Part shown: positions 27,580-36,864 of the stretch, one piece after another
How the letters are laid out: every line of letters starts with the position of its first letter
Numbering within the stretch: position 1 is the stretch's first letter
Assembly (NCBI GenBank): GCA_045864775.1
Contig: BTVR01000001.1
Coordinates: forward strand, 1 to 64,000
DNA from: Macondimonas sp045864775
GTDB taxonomy: Bacteria; Pseudomonadota; Gammaproteobacteria; UBA5335
Length of the DNA stretch: 64,000 nucleotides
Reading direction: 5' to 3'
Translations under genes and position numbers: made by a program
The notes under the pieces: generated by a model
Database searches by the model: none
What the model saw: only the letters and a program-made list of their open reading frames with translations
Told to the model about the DNA's origin: nothing

Positions 27580-28159
27580 GGGTCAGTGGCGGCGAGCCGA
27601 TCAGCTTGCGATAGGCGGCGATGTCGGCCTCGTATGCGGCGCGGGTTTCGGCCATGTCCTGGTTGCGCTCGGCGATGGCGCGATCGTGCGCGGCCAGATC
27701 GCTGTCGACCTGCCGGATCTGGGTTTCCAGAATCGGCGGAACGGGTTTGCCAGCCTCTGCGGCAGCGCCCCGCCGGGTCTTCAGCACGCCCAGTTGCGCG
27801 ATCAGGACGGCGCGTTGCTGGTGCAGAAAGTCGAGGTTGACTTTCAAATCGGCGAGCCGCTGCTCGCGCAGGGCTTCGATCTCGGCTTCGGACGCATAGC
27901 TCTGGCGCAGCCTCGCTGTGTCGCGCTGCACTTGCTCACGAGCCGCCCTGTCGGCGGGATCCTCGATGGCCGCGGGCTGGACGTCATGGATGCGGACACC
28001 GCGCGGATTGAGCGTGCTGTAGGTGGTCTGTCCGGGCGGCAGCCGGTCGCTGATGTGGATCCGTCCCTGCTCATCCGCCCAGCGGTACAGCTCTCCGGCG
28101 TAGGCGAGTGGACCGCCGAGGAGACAGAACAAGATTCCGCATCGGGCACGTACGCGCAT
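27542..28159 (-). CDS. Exported DUF4124-domain protein with coiled coil
   Basis: 205 residues. Signal peptide (MRVRARCGILFCLLGGPLAYA), then a DUF4124 domain: GELYRWADEQGRIHISDRLPPGQ (residues ~22-44), a short beta module found at the start of many gammaproteobacterial envelope proteins. The remainder (~65-190) is charged and helical with Arg/Glu/Gln heptad-like spacing, probably coiled coil, ending in a Ser/Pro tail. Function unknown; presumably periplasmic. The last 38 nt overlap the end of argB on the opposite strand, so the C-terminal residues of both are constrained by shared DNA. Confidence 0.8.
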   Translation of the reverse strand: MRVRARCGILFCLLGGPLAYAGELYRWADEQGRIHISDRLPPGQTTYSTLNPRGVRIHDVQPAAIEDPADRAAREQVQRDTARLRQSYASEAEIEALREQRLADLKVNLDFLHQQRAVLIAQLGVLKTRRGAAAEAGKPVPPILETQIRQVDSDLAAHDRAIAERNQDMAETRAAYEADIAAYRKLIGSPPLTLSPESTSPRPRP

Positions 28160-28225
28160 GCCATCCTCCGACGCCGTGGCCGCAGAAGAGGCATCGACTC
28201 CACGGCGGCAAACTGAAGGCGGGCG

Positions 28226-28876
28226 TCAACGAGCGGGCGTATCGCCGTAGCGGGCGCGGTAGTCCGTGATGGCCTGCTGCAGAGCGGGATCGCCGTGAGC
28301 GCGCAGATGACGCTCGATATCGCCCAGCGTGCTGATACTCACCACCTCGAGATGCAGCGATTCGCGCACCTCGCGCACGGCCGAACGTTCGTCCTGGCCT
28401 TTTTCCTGCCGGTCCAGACAGATCAGCACGGCGGCCGGCGTCGCATGTGCCTGCCGGATCAGCTCGACGGACTCGCGCACCGCGGTACCCGCAGTGATGA
28501 CGTCATCGACGATGACGACGCGCCCGGCCAGTGGCGCGCCGACCACGACCCCGCCTTCGCCATGGTCCTTGGCCTCCTTGCGATTGAAGGCCCACGGCAC
28601 GTCGCGCCCAAAATCACGGGCCAAGGCGATGGCGGTGGCAGCCGCCAGGGGAATGCCCTTGTAGGCCGGGCCGAAGAGCATGTCGAAGGCGAGACCCGAA
28701 TCCATCAGTGCGCGCGCGTAGAACCCCCCCAGTGCGGCGAGGGCTGCGCCCGTCTGGAACTGGCCGGCGTTAAAGAAGTAGGGGCTGCTCCGGCCCGACT
28801 TGAGCGTGAACGCGCCGAAGCGCAGCGCGCCTTGGCCAATGGCGAAACGCACGAATTCCTGGGGATCCAAGGCCAT
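28226..28876 (-). CDS. pyrE: Orotate phosphoribosyltransferase
   Basis: 216 residues. N-terminal FTLKSGRSSPYFFNAGQF (~residues 23-40) and GPAYKGIPLAAA (~69-80) match OPRTase. The PRPP-binding motif is VVIVDDVITAGTAVRES (~120-136), and the flexible loop is RKEAKDHGEGG. It converts orotate plus PRPP to OMP in pyrimidine synthesis, as a dimer with shared active sites. Size matches E. coli PyrE (213). It lies 66 bp upstream of the DUF4124 gene. Confidence 0.97.
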   Translation of the reverse strand: MALDPQEFVRFAIGQGALRFGAFTLKSGRSSPYFFNAGQFQTGAALAALGGFYARALMDSGLAFDMLFGPAYKGIPLAAATAIALARDFGRDVPWAFNRKEAKDHGEGGVVVGAPLAGRVVIVDDVITAGTAVRESVELIRQAHATPAAVLICLDRQEKGQDERSAVREVRESLHLEVVSISTLGDIERHLRAHGDPALQQAITDYRARYGDTPAR

Positions 28877-28984
28877 GGCAGTGGTCCGGACGGCAAACAG
28901 AGGGCGCCATGATACGCGATCGATCGCGCAGGCGGTGAAGGGGTGAGACGGCGCGGTTTCCCGCAGGGCGTCGGACCATCGGCT

Positions 28985-29848
28985 CTAGGGGACGCCGGCG
29001 CCGGGGCGCAGGAACAGCGCCGGATCGACCAGGTTGCCGTTCAAGGCGACGCCCCAGTGCAAGTGAGGACCGGTAGCCCGGCCGGTATGGCCGACACGGC
29101 CGAGCAGCTGACCGGTCGCGACGCGATCGCCGCCTTGCACGTCGATGGTGCTGAGGTGACAGTACATGGAAATCAGCCCGCCGCCATGGTCCACGAAGAC
29201 CGTGTTGCCGTTGAAGTAGAAATCGCCACTGTCGACGATGACGCCCGGAGCGGCAGCCCGGACCGGATGGCCTTCGGCAGCGGCGATATCGAGGCCGCTG
29301 TGCGGATTGCGGGATTGCCCGTTGAACACCCGCCGCAAACCAAACGGGCTGGACGTGGGGCCGTCGGCCGGCAGGGCCAGCGGCCAAGGGAAATCGCCCT
29401 CGGCCGGACGATAATGGCCCAGGGCCCCACGGATCCGCGTCTGTTCGCGCTTGACCCGCGCGGCGGTCGGCGGGTCCAGGTCGACCATCCTGGGCGGCAC
29501 CTGCAACTTCTGGGTCGGATAGGCCTTATCGCCGACCGTAAAGGCAAGGCGATGGGTGACGCCGCGGGCATCGACCCAATCAATGTGGTGCTTTCCCGGC
29601 TGGGCGGTCAGGGCAAGCCCCACGAGAGCCTTGGGGCCGTCATCTGCGTCGATGATCCACAGCGGCCTGTCCTCATAACGGGCCTGTCGCGCCTCGGTCG
29701 GCAGGTCCAGCACGACCACCCCGCCGGGGACAGGAGTGGATGGCATCAAGGCCGAGGCGAGCGGCATCCAGCTCAGCAGGATGACGAGCAGGCCGAGCGG
29801 TCGTGCCCATTTCTTTGCATGCGGCCTCCGCAGCCGTTGGCCGATCAT
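28985..29848 (-). CDS. M23 family metallopeptidase, exported
   Basis: 287 residues. Basic start and hydrophobic segment (WARPLGLLVILLSWMPLASA, ~15-34) form a signal peptide. A beta-rich N-terminal domain (~40-150) precedes a LytM/M23 domain (~165-285) with SSPFGLRRVFNGQSRNPHSGLD (Zn ligands His and Asp) and the second ligand set in GPHLHWGVALNG. M23 enzymes with the full HxxxD...HxH set cut peptidoglycan cross-links; all ligands appear present, so catalysis is plausible. The start overlaps the xseA stop (ATGA, 29845-29848). Confidence 0.9.
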   Translation of the reverse strand: MIGQRLRRPHAKKWARPLGLLVILLSWMPLASALMPSTPVPGGVVVLDLPTEARQARYEDRPLWIIDADDGPKALVGLALTAQPGKHHIDWVDARGVTHRLAFTVGDKAYPTQKLQVPPRMVDLDPPTAARVKREQTRIRGALGHYRPAEGDFPWPLALPADGPTSSPFGLRRVFNGQSRNPHSGLDIAAAEGHPVRAAAPGVIVDSGDFYFNGNTVFVDHGGGLISMYCHLSTIDVQGGDRVATGQLLGRVGHTGRATGPHLHWGVALNGNLVDPALFLRPGAGVP

Positions 29849-31206
29849 GGCAGTACCTCCGCCTCTATTGTCTCTTCGACCCGGCAGATCAGCGACCCTC
29901 GCCGCAACCGGAGCTGGAGTCGGGTGTCTACCGGCGCCTGTTCCGCGGATTGCACCACCGTTCCATCGGGCCAGCGGCGGACGATGGCATAACCGCGCTC
30001 CAGTGTTCCCAGCGGACTGACGGCGTCGAGTGCCCGGCTGGCCCCGGCGAGACGGCGCCGGTGCTCGGTCAGGCGGCCGTCCATGGCGCGACGCAGCGCG
30101 GCGCTCGCGCGAGCCAGCCGTTCCTGAGCGTGTCGCAGACGGACGTGGGGTCGCCCGGCCCACAAGCGGCTGCGTTGCGCGGTCAGTCGATGCGACAGCC
30201 GATCGATGCGAAAACGTATGGCCCGCATCAGCCGGGCCTCCAACTCGTCCAACAGCTGACGTTGGCGCTGCAGGCGGCGCTCGGGGTGACATTGCCCGAG
30301 GCGATGGTCGAGTTGGGCGGTATGGAGTCGATGGGCTTTCAGACGTCCCAGCGCCAGATGGGACAGCCGGGCTTGCAACTGGTCGATGCGGTGCGCCAGC
30401 GCGATGCGGTCCGGGACGACGCTTTCCGCGGCCGCCGACGGCGTCGGCGCGCGCAGATCGGCGACGAAATCGGCGATGGTGAAGTCGATTTCGTGGCCGA
30501 CGCCGCTCACGACCGGAATCGGACAGGCACGCACCGCGCGCGCCACGGTTTCGAGGTTGAACGCCCACAGATCTTCCAGCGATCCGCCGCCGCGCGCCAG
30601 GATGATCACGTCGCATTCCTGGCGGGCGCCGGCAAGCGCCAGGGCCCGGACGATCTGCGGTTCTGCGTCGACCCCCTGCACGGCGACGGGATAGAGGATG
30701 ACCGGCGCCAACGGATAGCGTCGGGCGAGCACGTGCAGAATATCCCGCAGCGCCGCGCCGGTGGGGGAGCTGACGACACCGATGGTGCGCGGATAAGCCG
30801 GCAATGGTCGTCGGCCCGCCGGATCGAACAGACCTTCGCCGGCCAGACGCGCCTTCAATGCCTCGAACGCGAGACGTAGCGCGCCGGCGCCGGCCGGCTG
30901 CATCTGATCGGCAATGAGCTGGAATTCGCCACGCGGTTCGTACAGGCTCACCTGCGCCCGGATCTGGACCTGCAGGCCATTTTGGGGGCGGATCGGCGCG
31001 GCAGTGGCGCGATTGCGGAACATGGCGCAGCGCACCTGGGCCTGCGCGTCCTTGAGGCTGAAATACCAATGACCGGAAGCGGCCTGGACGAAGTTCGAGA
31101 TTTCGCCGGTCACCCACAGGGGGGGCAGGCGTTGCTCCAGAATCAGTCTGGCTTCCCGGTTGAGTCTGCTGACGCTATAGAGGTTTTCAGAATCGACGAT
31201 GGGCAT
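29845..31206 (-). CDS. xseA: Exodeoxyribonuclease VII large subunit
   Basis: 453 residues. N-terminal OB fold (~1-100) with YSVSRLNREARLILEQRLPPLWVTGEISNF..., a catalytic domain (~120-320) including GVVSSPTGAALRDI, DVIILARGGGSLEDLWAFN and PVVSGVGHEIDFTIADFVADLRAPTPSAAAE, then long coiled-coil helices rich in Arg, His and Leu. With XseB it degrades single-stranded DNA from both ends to oligonucleotides. xseB is not adjacent. It overlaps the M23 gene by 4 nt. Length is close to E. coli XseA (456). Confidence 0.96.
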   Translation of the reverse strand: MPIVDSENLYSVSRLNREARLILEQRLPPLWVTGEISNFVQAASGHWYFSLKDAQAQVRCAMFRNRATAAPIRPQNGLQVQIRAQVSLYEPRGEFQLIADQMQPAGAGALRLAFEALKARLAGEGLFDPAGRRPLPAYPRTIGVVSSPTGAALRDILHVLARRYPLAPVILYPVAVQGVDAEPQIVRALALAGARQECDVIILARGGGSLEDLWAFNLETVARAVRACPIPVVSGVGHEIDFTIADFVADLRAPTPSAAAESVVPDRIALAHRIDQLQARLSHLALGRLKAHRLHTAQLDHRLGQCHPERRLQRQRQLLDELEARLMRAIRFRIDRLSHRLTAQRSRLWAGRPHVRLRHAQERLARASAALRRAMDGRLTEHRRRLAGASRALDAVSPLGTLERGYAIVRRWPDGTVVQSAEQAPVDTRLQLRLRRGSLICRVEETIEAEVLP

Positions 31207-31256
31207 GGCGGCATCATAACGATACGCTCATGCTGCGGCCAGCCGCTGCCGGGAGA

Positions 31257-31475
31257 TCAGCGCTTCCAGTCGGCGCACAGGCTCTGGCATTCGCTGCGCC
31301 AAGGGCAACCGCTCCGCTCACAGGCGTAGCGAACGTCGGTGCCGAAGCACGGATCGAACCCGATCTGCTGCTGCAGGGACCAGATTTCCCACCGACGGTC
31401 GGTGAAGTCCTGACCGCCGCGCAATTGGATGACCCGCTCCTGATAAAGCCGTCCGAACTGAGAGTCCTGTCTCAT
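31257..31475 (-). CDS. Small five-cysteine protein, function unknown
   Basis: 72 residues, not recognised. The N-terminal half is charged and aromatic (FGRLYQERVIQLRGGQDFTDRRWEIWSLQQQIGF). The C-terminal half carries Cys 43, 52, 57, 63 and 67, spaced C-x8-C-x4-C-x5-C-x3-C, ending CADWKR. There is no signal peptide, so it should be cytosolic; the cysteines could hold zinc or an iron-sulfur cluster, or form a fold-stabilising site (inference). The ATG at 31475 has AGGAG 7 nt upstream, good support for translation. It stands between xseA and glgA with its own spacing. Confidence 0.65.
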   Translation of the reverse strand: MRQDSQFGRLYQERVIQLRGGQDFTDRRWEIWSLQQQIGFDPCFGTDVRYACERSGCPWRSECQSLCADWKR

Positions 31476-31657
31476 CGCGAGTCTCCTGTTGGCGCGGGAG
31501 CGCGAGGCTCCTGCGGGTCCTGAGCGGTTGCGCTCGAACTGATCGAACTGGCTTTCATGAGATGCCGGCCATGTTGAAAAAGTTCCAGCGGCGCGACATG
31601 TTCCGTCGTCGCGCTTAATTATCAGCAGGAATCGGGCCAGCGCCTTCGCGGCCGGTT

Positions 31658-33151
31658 TCAGCGCGGCGAAGAGCGCATCCCGGCATAAATTTCGCGGTAG
31701 CGACGCGCGCTGTGCGCCCAACTGAAATCCTGCGCCATTGCCGCCTGCACGATTTTGCGCCACGTTTCTTTGTCGTTGTAGCGCATCAGCGCGCGCCGCA
31801 CGGCGTCGAGGAGCGCCATGGATGTTGCGGGGGCGAACTGGAACCCGGTGGCCGTGCCGGTTGCGAGGGACGCGTCATCGGTATCGACCACGCTGTCTGC
31901 CAGCCCGCCGCAACGATGAACGATGGGCGGCGTACCATAGCGCAGGCTGTAGAGCTGGTTCAGTCCGCAGGGTTCGAAGCGCGAGGGCATCAGGAACAGA
32001 TCGGCTCCGGCCTCGATGCGATGCGCCAAGCCTTCGTCGAAACCGATGCGGCAGGCTGCTTGGCCCGGCACGCTGGCACAAGCCTGGCGCAGGCGATGCT
32101 CCATGTCGGCCATCCCGGATCCCAGGAAGACCAACTGGACCGGCAGGGCCATGAGTTCGGGCAGGATGTCCAGAATGAGATCGATACCCTTCTGTGGCAC
32201 CAGCCGCGCGATGAATCCGAGCAGGGGCACGTCGTCCCGACTTTCGACCCCCATTTCGGCTTGCAGTGCCTGCTTGATTTCGGCTTTGCCGGCCAGCCGA
32301 TCGGCGGTGTAGCGGGCCGGGAGGTGGTCATCGGCGGCGGGATCCCACGCCGCGGTGTCGATGCCGTTGAGCACGCCGTGCAGCATCGCCCGGCGATGTA
32401 GCAGCAGGCCGTCGAGTCCCTCACCGAGCCCGGGGGTCTGGATTTCCTCGGCATAGGTCGGACTGACCGTGCTGATCGCGTCGGCGAAGACGAGGCCGCC
32501 CTTGATCAGGGCCACCCGGCCATGAAACTCCAGGGCATCGGGGTGGTGGAGCCAGAACGGCAAACCCAGTTCGGGCAGCACGCCGGCGTCGAAGTCGCCG
32601 CGGTATTGCAGGTTGTGGATGGTGAACAGGACCGGCCGATCGACGCGCTCGAGCATCATCCAGACGGGTGTCAGGCCGGTTTGCCAGTCGTTGGCATGGA
32701 CGATGTCGGGTCGCCAGTCCAAGCCGGCCCGTCCGGCTGCGAGGTGTGCCGCGACACGCGAGAGCCGGTTGAATCGCTGGGCGTTGTCGGCCCAGTCGCG
32801 CCCGTTGGCATCGAAATAGGGATTGCCCGCTCGGTCGCTGAACCCGGGACTCTCGAGCAGCCAGACCGGCACACCCACGCGATCGGCGGGTAGGCGACGC
32901 AATTGCATGTCGCCCATGCCGAGGGGCGGGATGAAGCCGGTCTCGAGGTCGAATTCCGGGCGGCTGATCGCCAGATCGGCATAGCCAGGCAGCAAGACGC
33001 GCACATCAAGCCCTTGCTGGACGAGCGCCCTGGGCAGGCCGCCGGCGACATCGGCCAGGCCGCCGGTCTTGATCAACGGCGCCATTTCGCTGGCGACGAA
33101 CAACACCTTGAGGGGCGCTGCATTCGATGTGGCGCGTTTGGTACGGCTCAT
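31658..33151 (-). CDS. glgA: Glycogen synthase (ADP-glucose, GT5)
   Basis: 497 residues, GT-B fold. ADP-glucose motif KTGGLADVAGGLPRAL (~residues 28-43), HANDWQTGLTP (~153), STVSPTYAEEI, FIARLVPQKGIDLI (~315) and the C-terminal PSRFEPCGLNQLYSLRYGT carrying the catalytic Glu. It extends alpha-1,4-glucan from ADP-glucose supplied by GlgC. Slightly longer than E. coli GlgA (477) through an N-terminal basic leader (MSRTKRATSNAAP). Its ATG overlaps the glgB stop (33148-33151), so glgB and glgA are coupled. Confidence 0.96.
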   Translation of the reverse strand: MSRTKRATSNAAPLKVLFVASEMAPLIKTGGLADVAGGLPRALVQQGLDVRVLLPGYADLAISRPEFDLETGFIPPLGMGDMQLRRLPADRVGVPVWLLESPGFSDRAGNPYFDANGRDWADNAQRFNRLSRVAAHLAAGRAGLDWRPDIVHANDWQTGLTPVWMMLERVDRPVLFTIHNLQYRGDFDAGVLPELGLPFWLHHPDALEFHGRVALIKGGLVFADAISTVSPTYAEEIQTPGLGEGLDGLLLHRRAMLHGVLNGIDTAAWDPAADDHLPARYTADRLAGKAEIKQALQAEMGVESRDDVPLLGFIARLVPQKGIDLILDILPELMALPVQLVFLGSGMADMEHRLRQACASVPGQAACRIGFDEGLAHRIEAGADLFLMPSRFEPCGLNQLYSLRYGTPPIVHRCGGLADSVVDTDDASLATGTATGFQFAPATSMALLDAVRRALMRYNDKETWRKIVQAAMAQDFSWAHSARRYREIYAGMRSSPR

Positions 33152-35337
33152 GCGGACGGCTCGTGCTTGAGGACAATGGCGGCGAGCGGCGGCAAGGTCA
33201 GCGCAATCGAATGCGGCAGATCCATCCAGGGCAAGGCATCGCTGGCGACGCCGCCGTCATTGCCGAGATTGCTGCCGCCGTAGGTGGCGGCATCGGAATT
33301 GAGCACCTCCCGATACCACCCCGGTCGCGGCACGCCCAGCCGGTAGCCGAGGCGCGGCACGGGCGTGAAATTCAACACCACGACGGCCTCGTCGGCCACG
33401 CCGATGCGCCGGTAGCTGATGACGGATTGCGCTGCATCGTGACAGTCGATCCAGGCAAAGCCATCCGCGCTGAAGTCGCGTTCATGCAAGGCCGGCCAAT
33501 CCCGGTAGAGGCGGTTCAGATCGCCGAGCAGGCGCAGGAGCCCCTGGCGTGCCGGGTCCTCCTGCAGGGCCCAGGGAAGCGCCTCGTCGTGATGCCACTC
33601 CCAGGGCTGCGCCAGTTCGCTGCCCATGAACAACAGCTTCTTGCCGGGGTAGGTCAGCATGTAGCTGTACAGCAGCCTCAAGTGGGCCATCCTCTGCCAA
33701 TCGTCCCCCGGCATCTTCTGCCACAGCGATCCTTTGCCATGCACGACCTCATCGTGCGAGAACGGCAGAACGAAGTTCTCGCTGAACGCGTAGAGCAGGC
33801 CGAAGGTCAGGTCCTGATGGTCGTAGTGGCGATACACCGGATCCTTGCTCATGTAGCGCAGGGTGTCGTGCATCCAGCCCATGTTCCACTTCATGGAAAA
33901 CCCCAGGCCGCCGACGTAGGTCGGGCGGGTGACCTGGGGCCAGGACGTGGATTCCTCGGCCATCGTGACCGATCCTGGGGCTTCGCGGTGAGTCATGGTG
34001 TTGAGTTCGCGCAGGAAATCGACCGCCTCGAGATGCTCGTTGCCGCCGTGGATGTTGGGCAGCCACTCGCCGGGTCCGCGCGAATAATCGAGATAGAGCA
34101 TCGAGGCGACGGCATCGACGCGCAGACCGTCGATGTGGAATTCCTCCAGCCAGTAGAGCGCGCTGGAGAGCAGGAAAGCGCGGACCTCGTTGCGGGCATA
34201 GTTGAAGACCAGCGTGCCCCACTCCTTGTGCTCGCCGCGCCGCCAGTCCTCGTGCTCATACAGGGCACTGCCGTCGAAGCGCGCCAAGGCGAATCCGTCT
34301 TTGGGAAAGTGGCCGGGAACCCAGTCCAGGTAGACACCGATGCCGGCCTGGTGGCAGCGATCGACGAACGCGCGTAGCCCGTCCGGGTCGCCGAAGCGGC
34401 TGGTCGGCGCAAAGAATCCGGTAGTTTGATAGCCCCAGGAGGCGTCCAACGGGTGTTCGGTCACCGGCAGCAATTCGATGTGGGTGAACCCGAGCGCCGT
34501 GACATGCGGAATCAGGGCGTCGGCCAGTTCTCCATAATCCAGGAAGCGGCCATCGGCGTGCCGGCGCCAGGAGCCGAGGTGGACCTCGTAGATCGAGATG
34601 GGAGCATGCTGCCAGTTCTCCCGCGCCGCCATCCACGCGTGGTCCTGCCATGAGTACGCACTGGCGGCGCACACCCGCGCGGCGGTGCCGGGACGCACCT
34701 CGAAGGCGCGGCCGTAAGGGTCGGTCTTGACCAGCAGGGTGCCATGCGGTCGGCTGCGAATCTCGAACTTGTAGAGCTGTCCTGTGCCGGCCCCGGGCAC
34801 GAACAGTTCCCACACGCCGGTATAGCCACGGTTGGACATCGGGTGGATGCGGCCGTCCCAGCCGTTGAAATCGCCGACCACGCTGACGCGTTCGGCGTTG
34901 GGTGCCCATACGGCAAACCGCACCCCGGCAATGCCCTGTTCCGTCCAGACATGCGCGCCCAGCATCTGCCAGGCCCGCAGATGGCGACCCTGATGGAATT
35001 GGGTCAGTGCCTCGCCGGTGAGAAAGACGTCGAAGCCATAGGCATCGATGCGTTCGTGCATCGTGCCGGCGCTGTCCTCCCAGCGGCAGCCATAGGCCGG
35101 CGGCAGATCGCGGGCCGCGCCGGTCCAGCAGAAGAGGTCGGTGTCGCCCCAACGCTGCAGCGGGACCTCGAGCGGCGTCAGCCATGCGGTGCGCGCCCCC
35201 GGGATGCGCATCCGCACCGTGCACTGGTCGCCGTCGGCGTGACGGCCAAGGATGCGCCGGGGATCGTGATGACGTCCGTCGAGCAGCAGACCCAGTTCGT
35301 CGGCCAGGATCGTCGTCAAGGGATCGGGTGCGGGCAT
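33148..35337 (-). CDS. glgB: 1,4-alpha-glucan branching enzyme (GH13)
   Basis: 729 residues, almost the length of E. coli GlgB (728). N-terminal glgB N-domain and CBM48 (~20-220, with VWAPNAERVSVVGDFNGWDG), a GH13 barrel (~250-620) with HIELLPVTEHPLDASWGYQ, nucleophile Asp in GLRVDAVASMLYLDYSR, acid/base Glu in VTMAEESTSWP and FSHDEVVHGK, and a C-terminal beta domain. It introduces alpha-1,6 branches. First gene of the leftward glgBA unit; the 255 bp between it and the divergent glgC must hold both promoters, though I could not identify a convincing pair. Confidence 0.97.
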   Translation of the reverse strand: MPAPDPLTTILADELGLLLDGRHHDPRRILGRHADGDQCTVRMRIPGARTAWLTPLEVPLQRWGDTDLFCWTGAARDLPPAYGCRWEDSAGTMHERIDAYGFDVFLTGEALTQFHQGRHLRAWQMLGAHVWTEQGIAGVRFAVWAPNAERVSVVGDFNGWDGRIHPMSNRGYTGVWELFVPGAGTGQLYKFEIRSRPHGTLLVKTDPYGRAFEVRPGTAARVCAASAYSWQDHAWMAARENWQHAPISIYEVHLGSWRRHADGRFLDYGELADALIPHVTALGFTHIELLPVTEHPLDASWGYQTTGFFAPTSRFGDPDGLRAFVDRCHQAGIGVYLDWVPGHFPKDGFALARFDGSALYEHEDWRRGEHKEWGTLVFNYARNEVRAFLLSSALYWLEEFHIDGLRVDAVASMLYLDYSRGPGEWLPNIHGGNEHLEAVDFLRELNTMTHREAPGSVTMAEESTSWPQVTRPTYVGGLGFSMKWNMGWMHDTLRYMSKDPVYRHYDHQDLTFGLLYAFSENFVLPFSHDEVVHGKGSLWQKMPGDDWQRMAHLRLLYSYMLTYPGKKLLFMGSELAQPWEWHHDEALPWALQEDPARQGLLRLLGDLNRLYRDWPALHERDFSADGFAWIDCHDAAQSVISYRRIGVADEAVVVLNFTPVPRLGYRLGVPRPGWYREVLNSDAATYGGSNLGNDGGVASDALPWMDLPHSIALTLPPLAAIVLKHEPSA

Positions 35338-35592
35338 GGGACGAGCTCCGGGGTTCGGTCCGTCAGAATGCCAGAAACCTCAGCACAGGTCGTGCCTGCC
35401 CGCGTGATGCGCAGGCATGAAATCTGCTTGAATAGCGAGCATGCCGGATGACGAGGGGAGGCGGCAGACGAGCAAACCGCTGCCGGTGGCGAACTCCTGA
35501 AATCGAATCGGGTCATGATGTAGAGCAAAATCGGCCGCCGCCGGCCATGCCAGACTGGACCGGCTCGAGCGGACGCCCACAGTGGAGACCCC

Positions 35593-36864
35593 ATGCAAAT
35601 CGAATCCTCCCAGCGCTTCATCAGTCTCGCCACGAAGGACACGTTGGCCTTGATCCTTGCTGGCGGGCGGGGCAGCCGGCTGGGCGAATTGACCAGTCAT
35701 CGCGCCAAGCCGGCCGTTCCGTTCGGCGGCAAGTTTCGCATCATCGATTTTCCGCTCTCCAACTGCATCAACTCGGGGATTCGCCGGGTCGGTGTGGTGA
35801 CCCAGTACATGGCCCATTCGCTCATTCGCCACCTCCAGCAGGGCTGGGGCTTTCTGCGCGGCGAATTCGGCGAATTCATCGAGATCCTGCCGGCCCAGCA
35901 ACGCCATGGCGAGGCCTGGTACAAGGGCACGGCCGATGCCGTGTACCAGAACATCGACATCATCCGCACGCACCGGCCGCGTTACGTGCTGATCCTGGGC
36001 GGCGACCATGTCTACAAGATGGACTACGGCACGATGCTGGGGTTTCACGTCAGCCACGAGGCGGACGTGACTGTGGCCTGCCTCGAGGTTCCGCGCATGG
36101 AGGCGCAGGGCTTCGGCGTCATGGGCGTGACGGCGGATGGGCGCGTCGAGAGTTTCGTCGAAAAGCCGCTGGATCCGCCGGCGATCCCCGGCCGACCGGA
36201 CCACGCGCTCGCGTCCATGGGCATCTACGTGTTCAACACGGACTATCTGCTGCGCATGCTGGCGCAGGACGGCGCCGATCCTGCGTCGGATCACGATTTC
36301 GGGAAGAACATCCTGCCGGGCGGCGTCGCGCGGGGCGATCGGATCTTTGCTTTTCCCTTCCGCAACAACGCACTGGGTCGCCAGGCCTACTGGCGCGATG
36401 TCGGCACGGTCGACAGCTATTGGGCCGCCAACATGGAACTCATCGGCGTCACCCCGGAGCTCGACCTCTATGATGACACCTGGCCGATCTGGACCTACCA
36501 GGAGCAGGCCCCGCCGGCCAAGTTCGTGTTCGACGATGAGGATCGGCGCGGGATCGCCATCGATTCGATGCTGTCGGGCGGGTGCATCGTCTCGGGCGCG
36601 GTGGTGCGCCATTCACTGTTGTTCTCGAACGTGCTGGTGGCGGAGCGTACCCTGATCCAGGACACGGTCGTCTTGCCGCGAGCGGTCGTCGGGCCGGATT
36701 GCCTGGTGCGCAGGGCCGTCATCGAGACCGGCTGCCATCTGCCCCCGGGGACCGTGATCGGCGAGGATCCCGCGGAGGATGCCCGCCGCTTCCACGTCAC
36801 GGAAGGCGGAGTCGTGCTGGTGACACCGGAAATGCTGCAGCAGGAACTGCCCTATGTCCGATAA
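35593..36864 (+). CDS. glgC: Glucose-1-phosphate adenylyltransferase
   Basis: 423 residues. Nucleotidyltransferase domain with LILAGGRGSRLGELTSHRAKPAVPFGGKFRIIDF (~residues 19-52), GTADAVYQN (~115), GGDHVYKMDYG (~137), FVEKP (~191), and a left-handed beta-helix C-terminus from ~320. It makes ADP-glucose from ATP and glucose 1-phosphate, the committed step of bacterial glycogen synthesis. The N-terminal Arg/Lys residues that take part in fructose-1,6-bisphosphate activation in E. coli lie in a region preserved here, but regulation is inferred only. It overlaps the GH57 gene by 11 nt. Confidence 0.97.
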   Translation: MQIESSQRFISLATKDTLALILAGGRGSRLGELTSHRAKPAVPFGGKFRIIDFPLSNCINSGIRRVGVVTQYMAHSLIRHLQQGWGFLRGEFGEFIEILPAQQRHGEAWYKGTADAVYQNIDIIRTHRPRYVLILGGDHVYKMDYGTMLGFHVSHEADVTVACLEVPRMEAQGFGVMGVTADGRVESFVEKPLDPPAIPGRPDHALASMGIYVFNTDYLLRMLAQDGADPASDHDFGKNILPGGVARGDRIFAFPFRNNALGRQAYWRDVGTVDSYWAANMELIGVTPELDLYDDTWPIWTYQEQAPPAKFVFDDEDRRGIAIDSMLSGGCIVSGAVVRHSLLFSNVLVAERTLIQDTVVLPRAVVGPDCLVRRAVIETGCHLPPGTVIGEDPAEDARRFHVTEGGVVLVTPEMLQQELPYVR

